Counted from the stretch's first letter, positions 32,688 to 40,674 are shown. The stretch is DNA of 64,000 nt from Synechococcus sp. HK01-R (GCF_014217855.1 NZ_CP059059.1:2170001-2234000); one strand, 5' to 3'. The notes: generated by a model not told the origin, from the letters alone. Translations and numbers: made by a program.

Positions 32688-33343
32688 GCCAGCACGGTCT
32701 TGTTGATCAGCACCACCAGATCACAGAAGTCGCGCACATGGCTGAGGTCATGGGTGGAGATCAGGATGGTGCGCCCCTCGCGGCGGAACTGAAGAAACAG
32801 CTCCGCCATCAGCTTCTCGGTGCGGACATCCACCCCGTTGAAGGGCTCATCAAGTAACAGCACCGAGGCCCCCTGGGCGATGGCCCGGGCCAAAAACGCA
32901 CGCTTGCGCTGACCACCAGAGAGGGCACCGATCGGCCGGTGGCGCAGATCGAGCAAGTCAACCCGGCTCAGGGCCTCACGCACCGCCACCCGATCGGCCT
33001 GGCTGGGAATGCGCAGCAGGTTCATGGCGCCATAACGGCCCATCATCACCACATCCCACACCGACACGGGGAAGGCACAGTCGACCCCCTCGCTCTGGGG
33101 CACGTAGGCCACCGCCTGCTCCCGCTGGGCTTCGCTCACCCTCAGGCCATTGATCCGGATCCGCCCCCGACTCGGCCGCAGAAAACCCGTCAGCGCCTTG
33201 AACAGGGTGGATTTACCCGCACCATTCATGCCCACGAGGCCGCAAATGCAGCCAGGGGGCAAATGCAGCGATGCGTCAAAGAGAGCAACGTTGCCGTTGT
33301 AGTCCACGCAGAGCTGGTCGGCGTCGATGCGATTGGAACCCAC
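32579..33343 (-). CDS. mntA: Manganese/zinc ABC transporter ATPase
   Basis: A 254-residue ATP-binding subunit: Walker A GMNGAGKST, LSGGQRKRAFLARAI, VLLLDEPFNGVD, and switch histidine ISTHDLSH. FPVSVWDVVMMGRYG is typical of manganese/zinc transporters. It follows mntC by 18 bp on the same strand, but the permease it needs lies 9 kb further on (22906-23754). Its 3' end is the source of the repeat at 24121-24238 and overlaps the tail of the glnN-glgP chimera on the other strand by about 109 bp. Confidence 0.92.
   Translation of the reverse strand: MGSNRIDADQLCVDYNGNVALFDASLHLPPGCICGLVGMNGAGKSTLFKALTGFLRPSRGRIRINGLRVSEAQREQAVAYVPQSEGVDCAFPVSVWDVVMMGRYGAMNLLRIPSQADRVAVREALSRVDLLDLRHRPIGALSGGQRKRAFLARAIAQGASVLLLDEPFNGVDVRTEKLMAELFLQFRREGRTILISTHDLSHVRDFCDLVVLINKTVLAYGETSEVFTPENLSLAFGGLPPDLLTGNSSDEPPA
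32600..32717 (-). repeat. Right direct copy of the mntA 3' end
   Basis: Matches 24121-24238 with about 96 percent identity over 111 bp. It belongs to the intact mntA gene and forms the right boundary repeat of the inserted cassette. Confidence 0.93.
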
Positions 33344-33361
33344 CGGTAGGCCCCCTACCTC

Positions 33362-34375
33362 TCAAGGGTCCATCTTGGCAGGATTCAGTCCTTCGATTAG
33401 CAGTCTCACGTTGTGGCGTTGCAGATCGATCAGGCTGCCGGCAGGGCCATCGGGCTCGGAGAGTGAATCCACATAAAAGCTGCCACCAAAACGGGCTCCG
33501 CTGGCCCGGGCCACCTCCCGTTGAGCCTTGTCGCTCACGGTGGTTTCACAGAACACTGCCGGCACCTGCCGCGCACGCACGGTCTCGATCAACTGCACCA
33601 TGCGACGGGGGGTGATCTGACTCTCGGCATTGACGGGCCATAGGTAGGCCTCTTCGAGGCCATAGTCGCGGGCGAGGTAGCTGAACGCACCCTCACAGGT
33701 GACCAAAACCCGTTGATGGGCGGGAATCCCGGCCAGGGCCTGACCGAGCTCTTGATCCAGGGCTTGCAGGCGTTGCTTGTAGGCCGCTCCGTTCTGCTGA
33801 AACGTGGAGCGTCCAGCGGGATCGAGGTTGCTGAAAGCCTCCACCAGGCGATCCACATACACCTGGGCTCGCTTCGGTGACATCCAGGCATGGGGGTTGG
33901 GCTTGCCCGCGTAGGCATCCGCCTCGATGGGGATCGGCTCCATCCCTTTGGACAGCGTCACGGTGGGCACATCTCCCGCCGCAGCGATGTAGCGCTGGGC
34001 CCAGCGCTCGAGGCCGAGTCCGTTCTCCACGATCAGATCGGCCCTGGAGGCCCGCTCGATGTCGCTGGGAGTGGGCTCATAGCCATGGATCTCGGCGCCG
34101 ATCCGAGTAATGGACTGCACATCGAGTCGATCCCCTGCAACCTGTCGAGCCAGATCGGCCAGCACGGTGAAGGTGGTGAGCACCCGGGGGCGACGTACAA
34201 GGCCATCCGGTTGCCGCCTCAGGTCCGCCCTGCGATCAGGAGAGCACGCCGACAACAAAGCAACACCGAGGAGACCAACCGCCAAGCAAGAGGCAAAACG
34301 GCACGTTGTTAACGCAAATTTGTAACGCGAGCGTGTCACCGAAGCCTCCGCCGCCTCCATTTTGGGCGCATCCAT
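33362..34375 (-). CDS. mntC: Manganese/zinc ABC transporter substrate-binding lipoprotein
   Basis: A 337-residue cluster A-I binding protein. The leader ends in the lipobox LLSAC, so the mature protein is a lipoprotein. Metal-ligand segments are GAEIHGYEPTPSD, KPNPHAWMSPKRAQVYVD, LVTCEGAFSYLARDYGLEE and YVDSLSEPDGP; the His-His-Glu-Asp ligand set is that of manganese/zinc proteins (MntC). A His-rich loop is absent, which favours manganese over zinc. ATG at 34375 is one option; 34360 gives a leader with fewer extra residues. It leads mntC-mntA. Confidence 0.9.
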   Translation of the reverse strand: MDAPKMEAAEASVTRSRYKFALTTCRFASCLAVGLLGVALLSACSPDRRADLRRQPDGLVRRPRVLTTFTVLADLARQVAGDRLDVQSITRIGAEIHGYEPTPSDIERASRADLIVENGLGLERWAQRYIAAAGDVPTVTLSKGMEPIPIEADAYAGKPNPHAWMSPKRAQVYVDRLVEAFSNLDPAGRSTFQQNGAAYKQRLQALDQELGQALAGIPAHQRVLVTCEGAFSYLARDYGLEEAYLWPVNAESQITPRRMVQLIETVRARQVPAVFCETTVSDKAQREVARASGARFGGSFYVDSLSEPDGPAGSLIDLQRHNVRLLIEGLNPAKMDP

Positions 34376-34431
34376 TGAATCAACGCTACAGAAGGTGCGA
34401 CCGGCGAATCGTTCCTTACTTGCTTGCAACG

Positions 34432-34548
34432 ATGAACAGCGAATCCCAGATTTGGCCGGTGGTGATGGTGTCAGCCTCCATCGTGCTTCTGCTGATGATC
34501 CTGTCCCTCACCAGCACCGGCACCGGAGAGGTGGTGGGCGTGGGCTGA
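34432..34548 (+). CDS. Small single-helix membrane protein
   Basis: A 38-residue frame with ATG at 34432: MNSESQIWPVVMVSASI followed by a hydrophobic helix and the polar end TSTGTGEVVGVG. It is divergent from mntC and convergent with the 2TM gene. Size and pattern are those of small membrane proteins common in picocyanobacteria. No family recognised; support is moderate. Confidence 0.45.
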   Translation: MNSESQIWPVVMVSASIVLLLMILSLTSTGTGEVVGVG

Positions 34549-34567
34549 AGCTCCATCGCCCTATCCG

Positions 34568-34825
34568 TCAGGAGCGCTCCATCTCCCGAGCAATCTCCTC
34601 TTCGCTGAACTCCCGATCTGGATGACTGGCACTCCATCCCTGGATCAACAGCGAGATCCCCCAAAAAGCAATGGGATCAATCGGCCAGAAGGATCCACGA
34701 CCGCTGCCCAGCCAAACGAGCACAAGGATGGCGTTGACGATCACATAGAGACGCAGCTGGTGTTTGAGACTGCGCTTTCGTCGCAGCGCCTGAAGAGCGC
34801 GCTGACGAGCCGCTTCATCAACCAT
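34568..34825 (-). CDS. 2TM-domain small membrane protein
   Basis: An 85-residue protein: a basic amphipathic start (ARQRALQALRRKRSLKHQLR), two hydrophobic helices (LYVIVNAILVLVWLGSG and IDPIAFWGISLLIQGWSAS), and a charged end SEEEIAREMERS. The pattern of short loop WxxxPIxxWGISL between helices matches the bacterial 2TM domain family. ATG at 34823-34825. Role unknown. Confidence 0.7.
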   Translation of the reverse strand: MVDEAARQRALQALRRKRSLKHQLRLYVIVNAILVLVWLGSGRGSFWPIDPIAFWGISLLIQGWSASHPDREFSEEEIAREMERS

Positions 34826-35045
34826 CGAGTTCCATGAGGACCCATCGATCGTGATAGCCATACAAATCGAAATCGAGCATCGAGCCAAAAAAAAGCTCCA
34901 CCAACGGCAGAGCTCCAGGAGACGCATTCACCAGCAGGAGCATCGCTGAGCTTCGCCATCAGAGACGTAGCAATGGCTGCCAATCACAACAGCTTCATCA
35001 GGTGCAGAATTGGCCCACAGGTGAGCTCAACGATGGCAGCCAGAC

Positions 35046-35705
35046 ATGAGCACGTCTGAACACGGCACGTCCTTGTTGTCAGCCATTGGGTTGCAGTGCT
35101 CCCATCAAGCTCGCCCGCTGTGGAGCCACCTCGACCTCAACCTCAAGCCCGGCGATCGCCTTGGCTTGGTTGCCCCCTCCGGCGCCGGCAAGACGTTGTT
35201 GTTGCGCGCACTGGCCCAGCTCGATCCCCTTCAAACGGGTGAACTGCGCTGCCAAGGCCGCAGAGCAGAGGAGATCAGCATGCCGCGGTGGCGCTCGACG
35301 GTGATGCTGGTGCCCCAGCGCTGTGCCGTGATGCCCGGATCGGTCGAGCAAAACCTGCGATCACCGCTCCAATGGCAAGAACATCGACAACGACACCCAT
35401 GGGATCGAAACAGGGTGCTGGACTGGCTAGAGCAGCTCGGCCGACCTGCCGAGTTTCTCGACTGGGATGCAGAACAGCTTTCAGGCGGCGAACTGCAAGT
35501 GCTGAATCTGATCCGAGCCCTGCAACTGGAGCCTGCGATCCTGCTGCTCGATGAATGCAGCGCATCCCTCGACCATGCCACGACGCTCGCCCTGGAGGCT
35601 TTGCTCGAGCAGTGGCTTCAAGCGGCAAGCAGAGCCTGCGTCCTCACAAGTCACGATTCAGGGCAAATCCAACGCTTTTGCAATCGGGTGCTGGAGCTGC
35701 CATGA
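35046..35705 (+). CDS. fetA: ABC exporter ATPase, FetA type
   Basis: A 219-residue ATP-binding protein with Walker A APSGAGKT, signature LSGGELQVLNLIRAL and Walker B ILLLDECSASLD with ISTHD-like LTSHDSGQ. It overlaps the UPF0014 permease gene by ATGA, the invariant pairing of FetAB (YbbL-YbbM), implicated in iron export and oxidative-stress resistance in E. coli. The signature serine-glycine-glycine and Walker lysine are intact. Confidence 0.87.
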   Translation: MSTSEHGTSLLSAIGLQCSHQARPLWSHLDLNLKPGDRLGLVAPSGAGKTLLLRALAQLDPLQTGELRCQGRRAEEISMPRWRSTVMLVPQRCAVMPGSVEQNLRSPLQWQEHRQRHPWDRNRVLDWLEQLGRPAEFLDWDAEQLSGGELQVLNLIRALQLEPAILLLDECSASLDHATTLALEALLEQWLQAASRACVLTSHDSGQIQRFCNRVLELP

Positions 35706-36517
35706 GCCCTGGAGCCCTGCCGATCAGCAACCTGCAGCTCGCAGGAGCCGCCGCCCTGATCCTGATCAACATCGGCCTGTCATCGGTGTTGAAGCTTGGC
35801 CTGGGCCGGCCGCTCCTCCTGGCATCGCTCCGGATGGTGGTGCAACTGCTCCTGATCGGCCAAGTACTGCAGTGGCTGTTTCAGCAACAGAACCCCGGCC
35901 TGATCCTGGCGCTGTCACTGCTGATGGCCCTGATCGCCAGCCTCTCTGCCGTGCAGCGCACTCGCCATCGTTTCTCCGGCGTCTACTGGCAGAGCTTTCT
36001 GAGCACGACCGCAGCCGCCGCGCTGGTTACCGGCGTGGCAATGAACGGCATCATCCAAGTGAGGCCCTGGAGCACCGCTCAATACTGGATTCCACTGCTG
36101 GGCATGGTGCTCGGCAACATCCTCAACGCGATTTCACTAGGCCTCGACACCCTGATGGAACGCATGCTCAGTCAACGAAACAGCCTGGAATGCTGGCTCG
36201 CCTTGGGGGCAACCCGATGGGAGGCCTGCCGTCCGATCGTGCGTGAGGCCATTCGCGTCGCAATGATTCCCACCATCAATTCCATGATGGTGATGGGCCT
36301 AGTGAGCCTGCCAGGAATGATGACCGGCCAGATCCTGGAGGGTGCATCCCCGGCCAATGCAGTGCGCTACCAGATCGTGATTCTGTTCATGATCGCCTCA
36401 GCGACAGCCCTTGGTGTAACCAGCATTGCTGCACTTGCCTATCGACAACTCACCAGCCAACAACATCAACTCAGACTGGACAGATTGATCCGCACCTCAA
36501 CAACAAGTCGCCCTTAG
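35702..36517 (+). CDS. fetB: UPF0014 permease, FetB type
   Basis: A 271-residue integral membrane protein with seven to eight helices. Family hallmarks are LGLGRPLLLASLRMVVQLLLIG and ALGATRWEACRPIVREAIR, and MVMGLVSLPGMMTGQILEGASP. The ATG at 35702 overlaps the fetA stop. Probable iron (or other metal) exporter partner of fetA. Confidence 0.9.
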   Translation: MSPGALPISNLQLAGAAALILINIGLSSVLKLGLGRPLLLASLRMVVQLLLIGQVLQWLFQQQNPGLILALSLLMALIASLSAVQRTRHRFSGVYWQSFLSTTAAAALVTGVAMNGIIQVRPWSTAQYWIPLLGMVLGNILNAISLGLDTLMERMLSQRNSLECWLALGATRWEACRPIVREAIRVAMIPTINSMMVMGLVSLPGMMTGQILEGASPANAVRYQIVILFMIASATALGVTSIAALAYRQLTSQQHQLRLDRLIRTSTTSRP

Positions 36518-36518
36518 T

Positions 36519-36614
36519 CTAGTGAAGCGGATGATTCATACGATAGCCAGCCATCGTCATTCCAATCATCAGCAAAACAAGAGAAAGTGAACCCAACCAG
36601 TCGACATGATTCAT
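36519..36614 (-). CDS. Very small membrane protein (tentative)
   Basis: A 31-residue frame, MNHVDWLGSLSLVLLMIGMT then MAGYRMNHPLH, on the minus strand just after fetB. One helix, conserved-looking hydrophobicity, and a position convergent with fetB (1-bp separation). Too short to be sure. Confidence 0.35.
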   Translation of the reverse strand: MNHVDWLGSLSLVLLMIGMTMAGYRMNHPLH

Positions 36615-37340
36615 GCAAGCCTCCGCACCCCTTCCCCTCATTAGAGGCCAGTCAGGCAAGCGGCACAAGGGCGAACAGGGTATTCAGGATGAATCTTTAC
36701 AAACTTCTGTAAGAACACATTCCTTCCAAGGCTCGCTGTCAACGAAATAGAAAAATTTGCACCCACATAACATCACAAAATCAGCCGACACCCAAACCGT
36801 CCACAGCCAACTGGCACAGTGCCAGCCAGGGCGTCACAGTCGGTCCGTGAGGAGTGCTTAACCGCACCGGAGTCGAAACAAGGTCAGACGTCCGGAACGG
36901 AAGCGCATTGGAGCCCTGCCTTTGGCGCGGCTTTTTATGAAATGGGCGCATCCGCTACGCCCGCTCAACGCAGAGCTCGATTCCATGCAACTAGTCATGG
37001 CGCGAGCATGCGTGCCCTCTCCATTCAACTCCTGATCCTCGTCCGCCTCGCGTGCAACGACGGCCTTTTTCTGGAACAACGCCGCATGCCCCAACGCACT
37101 CGCGCCCGGGAAGTGCACGCCGCCATCCAGCGAACCTGGCGCCGAGGCGGCCGCCCAGCTCAGCCAGTGGCGCAACCGTCCACGCCAGATCTGGGGGCAA
37201 GGGCAGCCCTCGCCTGAGCGGGTCCAAAAACACCGACGCGGTCGCTGCTCACAAGGCGCTCATCACACCAGATCTGGTACTTGCGCGAGGCCACACACCA
37301 GGTCTATTGGTAGATCAGGTGGATGGCAAGACGCGACATT
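36615..37340. other. Long intergenic region without a confident gene
   Basis: About 720 bp. It starts AT-rich (36690-36780) and becomes GC-rich. An open frame at 36819-37217 (132 codons on plus) has no domain, no signal sequence and a basic, low-complexity composition, so I do not call it. A GC-rich imperfect hairpin followed by five T (36912-36940) might be a terminator on the plus strand. The region leads into the structured element at 37367-37420. Confidence 0.5.
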
Positions 37341-37366
37341 CGCTCTAGCGTCCACTTCAGGGTCGG

Positions 37367-37420
37367 GTGATGGGGCACATCACCGACTGAGGTCACCCCC
37401 GGCTGAAACCGGGGGATTTT
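37367..37420 (+). ncRNA. Candidate small RNA 3' end with strong intrinsic terminator
   Basis: On the plus strand a hairpin GTGATG (37367-37372) / CATCAC (37378-37383) is followed by a terminator: stem CCCCCGG (37396-37402), loop CTGAAA, stem CCGGGGG (37409-37415), then ATTTTT. No coding gene ends upstream on this strand, so the transcript it terminates is probably a non-coding RNA starting within 36800-37350. The upstream stretch has a further pairing GACGC ... GCGTC near 37330-37352. The 5' end is not determined. Confidence 0.5.
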
Positions 37421-37434
37421 TATGCACCGCAGGG

Positions 37435-38145
37435 TTGCCCTGCCTGATGACCGTGGCTCGGCTGCACGGCACCCCTTCAACTCGAGCCCTCAGGGCGATT
37501 GAGGGCATCCGCGATCACCTGCTGATGACCAGCAACATGGAATTGAGCGCGCTCCCCAGCCTGGAGCCGGAGGCCATGGCGGCGATGTTCGACGGAGAAG
37601 CAAGCCGCGAGGCCCTCGAGCTGCTGGAACGCACAGCCAAAGCCTTCCGGGTTGATGCCGCTCCAGTGATCAGCTACCGGCATGTGATGCACGACCGGCA
37701 AGCCTTGGTGCGCCTGGACCTGGTACGCCGAAGCTTCGTGCGCGATGCCGCACGGGCCACATTGCGCGATGGAGGCCTGCCGATGCTCGCGGCAACCTTG
37801 AAGGTGCTGAGCGGCCATCGCGACGACTCGACCCTTCAGCGATTCCAGAGCCTGAACGACTACCCCTCCGGAAGCTTTGGCAAGGCCTATGCCGACTTCA
37901 TCCGTATCAACCAGTTCAGCTTCCCCGGGGATGTGGGCGGACCGCCGGTGCCCGTGTTCCGTCACGATTGCTGTCATGTGCTGGGCGGATACGGCAGTCA
38001 TGTCAACACCGATCTGATCCGTGACATCGACCCCTGGGATCATTTCGCCGATCCTCTCGAGACGGTTCGAGAACGCTTCGCCATCCCAGCTCGAGGCCGT
38101 GATCCTGAGTATCCGCAGACCTGTGGTGCCTCTAGCCAGGATTGA
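37435..38145 (+). CDS. Coq4-like protein with an altered C terminus
   Basis: A 236-residue protein without a signal peptide. Its helical body ends in the motif PVPVFRHDCCHVLGGYGSH, an HDxxH zinc-type motif resembling that of Coq4 family proteins (ubiquinone or quinone biosynthesis scaffold). After this motif Coq4-like proteins normally continue with a further helical region, whereas here the sequence becomes low-similarity (RDIDPWDHFADPLETVRERF to the end), so a frameshift or truncation is possible. Role in quinone metabolism is an inference from the motif alone. Confidence 0.55.
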   Translation: MPCLMTVARLHGTPSTRALRAIEGIRDHLLMTSNMELSALPSLEPEAMAAMFDGEASREALELLERTAKAFRVDAAPVISYRHVMHDRQALVRLDLVRRSFVRDAARATLRDGGLPMLAATLKVLSGHRDDSTLQRFQSLNDYPSGSFGKAYADFIRINQFSFPGDVGGPPVPVFRHDCCHVLGGYGSHVNTDLIRDIDPWDHFADPLETVRERFAIPARGRDPEYPQTCGASSQD

Positions 38146-38149
38146 GCTC

Positions 38150-38302
38150 TTAACTGTTCTTGGCCTGACGATTGCGATCGCGGCGGCACCGCTCTGAGCA
38201 GTAGCGCACTTCATCCCAAACATCCTTCCACTTGCGCCGCCACTGAAAGGGTCGCCCGCAAACGGCACAGATCTTGGTGGGACGCTCGGCACGGTGCGAC
38301 AC
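38150..38302 (-). CDS. DUF2256 zinc-ribbon-like protein
   Basis: A 50-residue protein starting at a GTG (38300-38302): [20 protein letters not shown], then [20 protein letters not shown]. The two pairs C-x2-C ... C-x3-C and the RPFxWRRKW motif are the DUF2256 signature. The pair of Cys motifs predicts a zinc ribbon. It converges with the Coq4-like gene. Confidence 0.85.
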   Translation of the reverse strand: MSHRAERPTKICAVCGRPFQWRRKWKDVWDEVRYCSERCRRDRNRQAKNS

Positions 38303-38354
38303 AGGCGAAAGGAATCGTCGTAGCTAAGAGATCATCAGCGACCAACACGCATCA

Positions 38355-38678
38355 ATGAATGGAGCCCAGGCCCTCGTCAAATTGCTCGAGAACCACGGTG
38401 TTACCCATGTCTTCGGCATCCCAGGAGCCAAGGTCGACAGCATGTTCATCGCCCTGCTCGATTCACCGATCGAGCTGGTGCTCTGCCGTCATGAACAGAA
38501 TGCCGCGTTCATGGCCCAGGCCTTCGGTCGGCTTACTGGAACAATCGGTGTGTGCCTGGTGACCTCTGGCCCCGGTGTCACCAACTTGGCGACGGGTCTG
38601 GCCACCGCCACATCGGAGGGTGATCCAGTGCTGCCCTGGCCATCGCTGAAAGCAAACACAGCTGAACAAGCACTGTGA
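38355..38678 (+). pseudogene. Truncated acetolactate-synthase-like gene (N-terminal TPP domain)
   Basis: A 107-codon frame encoding only the first part of a thiamine-diphosphate enzyme: [50 protein letters not shown] with the catalytic glutamate, and [20 protein letters not shown]. It breaks down right after GDPV, where the domain should continue, and stops at 38678. Homologues are about 550 residues long. The rest of the gene is absent. Confidence 0.85.
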
Positions 38679-38820
38679 CTGTGTAACGAGCTGAACCAAA
38701 ACAAAAATCAGTAGCCATTGCTACAGACAGTCGCTATACTTCAGTCACGTTGAGCCCAACCTTGGGCTGCAGTTCGTTCCGCGCCAGGCAACGGGGGCGC
38801 GGGCACTGTGGAGTTCAACC

Positions 38821-38997
38821 ATGAACACCCTCGATCTCACCCGCAACCGCATCCGCAAAGCGGTAGCACTGCAAGAAGCCCAGCGCCTGATGGCGAAGGC
38901 CTACAGGGGCGTTGAGTACATCGACGCCCATCACACGGCCCAGAAGCCCCAGAAACCCACCGAGCTTCGCTACCGCGGCGTTCGTTACAGCGTCTGA
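38821..38997 (+). CDS. DUF4278 family small protein
   Basis: A 58-residue protein with two copies of the DUF4278 motif (AYRGVEY near residue 27 and LRYRGVRYSV at the C terminus). An AT-rich block with TATACT (38735-38740) lies about 80 bp upstream as a -10 candidate. The leader is GC-rich and ends GTTCAACC before the ATG. Followed by a strong terminator, so it is a single-gene transcript. Confidence 0.85.
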   Translation: MNTLDLTRNRIRKAVALQEAQRLMAKAYRGVEYIDAHHTAQKPQKPTELRYRGVRYSV

Positions 38998-39022
38998 TTC
39001 ATCCAGTCGCTGCCAATGGTCA

Positions 39023-39048
39023 AGGGCTCCGTTTCGGGGCCCTTTTTT
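39023..39048 (+). terminator. Intrinsic terminator after the DUF4278 gene
   Basis: Stem GGGCTCC / GGGGCCC with loop GTTTC, followed by six T. Confidence 0.88.
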
Positions 39049-39068
39049 AGTGGGCAACGATCAGGTAA

Positions 39069-39095
39069 TAAAAAGGCGGGTGTCTCACGCCCGCC
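39069..39095 (-). terminator. Intrinsic terminator of the 39171-39559 operon
   Basis: Read on the minus strand: GGCGGGCGTGAGACACCCGCC followed by TTTTTAT. It ends the two small genes transcribed towards it, and lies back to back with the DUF4278 terminator. Confidence 0.8.
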
Positions 39096-39170
39096 GTCCG
39101 GTTCACCACGCAGAAGCAAGCTTCTGCTCAAATGATTCTGCCGCAGCTCTGCGGCTCTACAAGCGCTGCT

Positions 39171-39398
39171 TCAGCGATTCGGCCCCTCGATCTGTGACTG
39201 AGTCTGATCGACATCCTGCGCAAGCGGTCGGCGGCGACGCTCCACCTGCACAAACGCAAGCCAGGCCAAACTTGCCGCCACTCCCCCACGCCAGTCGGAG
39301 CGGAGAAGCTCAAGAATCGCCACGGTGCTGGCTCCGATTCGCAGACCCCGGAGCACGAAGCTGACCACACGCTGCTGCAGCTCAGGAGTCAGCGGCAT
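39171..39398 (-). CDS. Small protein of unknown function, second of a pair
   Basis: A 75-residue protein: TPELQQRVVSFVLRGLRIGA, a hydrophobic segment STVAILELLRSDWRGGVAAS and a basic/acidic tail ending SQIEGPNR. The ATG lies 10 bp before the stop of the upstream small gene, which suggests coupling. It ends before a good minus-strand terminator. Confidence 0.6.
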   Translation of the reverse strand: MPLTPELQQRVVSFVLRGLRIGASTVAILELLRSDWRGGVAASLAWLAFVQVERRRRPLAQDVDQTQSQIEGPNR

Positions 39399-39559
39399 GG
39401 ACGACCGGCGTCCTGCTGACACATCTCCTGATCAAGAAGGTCTTCGGCCAACATCAACAACGCCATTCCCATCAGGGAAAGACTGGATCCAAGCTCAGTG
39501 AGACCGGAAGTTTCCAGGGTGCGAGCGGCCTGCAGATGCTGGGACCAAGTCAGTCGCAT
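39389..39559 (-). CDS. Small protein of unknown function, first of a pair
   Basis: A 56-residue frame: MRLTWSQHLQAARTLETSGL, TELGSSLSLMGMALLMLAED, ending QQDAGRPCR. It overlaps the next gene by 10 bp in another frame. No family recognised; the arrangement with a downstream overlap and a terminator supports expression. Confidence 0.5.
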   Translation of the reverse strand: MRLTWSQHLQAARTLETSGLTELGSSLSLMGMALLMLAEDLLDQEMCQQDAGRPCR

Positions 39560-39713
39560 GAACAGCAAGCAACCTTTTCAATCTGACCGTCAATCAGCAC
39601 AAGCGCGAGCGCATTAACAACCCGAAACACTGACATTCACCCGTCTGGGTGGCCATTGCTACAGCTCGACAATGCCTGCTCGATACATTCACGCCATCCT
39701 CAGGAGACTGATC

Positions 39714-39971
39714 ATGTCGTCGGGAATTCAGTTCACCACCGAGCAGCTCTTTCATGTGGAGCAGTTCAACCGGGCCCTCGATGCCACCACCGACCCAGGG
39801 CAACTGCGCGATCTCGCCAAACAATTACTCCAAGCCTGGCAAACCCAAAAAGCTGCCACCAACTGGGTCCTCAACCAGCAGTTGCAGAGTTCATCCAATG
39901 CCCTGGCGATGGCCCGCAACTTGGGCCGAAACGAGTCGGAGGCCAACCGCTACTCAGCCGACGAGCCATAA
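39714..39971 (+). CDS. Small helical protein (NblA-like pattern, tentative)
   Basis: An 85-residue cytosolic protein: FTTEQLFHVEQFNRALDATT, QLRDLAKQLLQAWQTQKAAT, then WVLNQQLQ. The spacing of T-E-Q-x-F, an internal L-L and W resembles phycobilisome-degradation proteins of the NblA type, but identity is low and the similarity may be superficial. A motif GCCATTGCTACAG lies 61 bp upstream, the same as before the DUF4278 gene, and may be a shared regulatory element. Confidence 0.5.
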   Translation: MSSGIQFTTEQLFHVEQFNRALDATTDPGQLRDLAKQLLQAWQTQKAATNWVLNQQLQSSSNALAMARNLGRNESEANRYSADEP

Positions 39972-40115
39972 CAATGACGGCGCACCAGTGCCATCACCTG
40001 CTCAGGATCGGATTCCAACGCATAGGCCCCCCGTTCTGCTGCCTCCACACTGGGCTTCTCCTTGGAGAGCAGCAGGGCGTAGCGGTCAGAAGCGATGCCA
40101 CCACCAGCAGCAGCA

Positions 40116-40469
40116 TCAAAAGAGAAGAAGGCACAACCAGATCACAAGCCCTGCACTGAGGCCGATCAACAGAATCAGCAGCAGGGAGAGCCCCAAGCCT
40201 GCGGCCATGGCGATGCGGCGGGTGCTGCGGGGAAACAGCAGATAGAGACTCAGTCCAAAGGCCAGAGGCCAGAGGGGCGGAATCAGGAGACAGACCACGG
40301 TGAGCGCGAGAAGCTTTCCCCTGTGCTGCAGCTCCGTTTGCTCCTTCACACGCAACTGATCCTGTTCCTGCGCGCGGGCGACAAGCTCATCATCACTGGG
40401 CCAGCGCCCCAGCTCGCGGGCATGATCCAGCTCCTGTTCGATCTGTTGTCTCTGGGCGGAATCAGCCAT
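40116..40469 (-). CDS. Hypothetical membrane protein
   Basis: A 117-residue protein: a charged N-terminal half (residues 1-50, with SDDELVARAQEQDQLRVKEQ) and two hydrophobic segments (LLALTVVCLLIPPLWPLAFG, and LSLLLILLIGLSAGLVIWLC). No family recognised. Downstream on the same strand (39950-40115) another open frame without a start codon contains LLLSKEKPSVEAAERGAYAL, possibly the remnant of a gene. Confidence 0.6.
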   Translation of the reverse strand: MADSAQRQQIEQELDHARELGRWPSDDELVARAQEQDQLRVKEQTELQHRGKLLALTVVCLLIPPLWPLAFGLSLYLLFPRSTRRIAMAAGLGLSLLLILLIGLSAGLVIWLCLLLF

Positions 40470-40516
40470 ACCCCAGCCTAAATCGAGCAGGATGGGCGTC
40501 CACCGATGGCTGAACG

Positions 40517-40666
40517 ATGCGCGAAATGAGTCTGCTGGAACTGGTGATGCGCAACGTCGCCAAGGTGGCGGCGGGATCTGGGATCGCCGCCGTGCTGCTT
40601 TGGCTCACCTACGTGATGCTGGATGTGAAGCACATGCAGAGCGGGTTCACGCTGCCCACCAACTGA
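40517..40666 (+). CDS. Small single-helix membrane protein
   Basis: A 49-residue frame, MREMSLLELVMRNVAKVAAG, then helix SGIAAVLLWLTYVMLDV, ending SGFTLPTN. Ordinary codon composition and a plausible start suggest a real gene, though no family is recognised. It is divergent from the 40116-40469 gene. Confidence 0.5.
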   Translation: MREMSLLELVMRNVAKVAAGSGIAAVLLWLTYVMLDVKHMQSGFTLPTN

Positions 40667-40674
40667 GGAGAACG

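Noticed and set aside
36819-37217. A 132-codon frame in the long intergenic region.
   Set aside because: Basic, low-complexity product without domain, signal or clear start; more likely non-coding.
39950-40134. A minus-strand frame with YALLLSKEKPSVEAAERGAY that overlaps the end of the 39714 gene.
   Set aside because: No usable start codon and a stop just before the conserved-looking part; could be a gene remnant but cannot be called.
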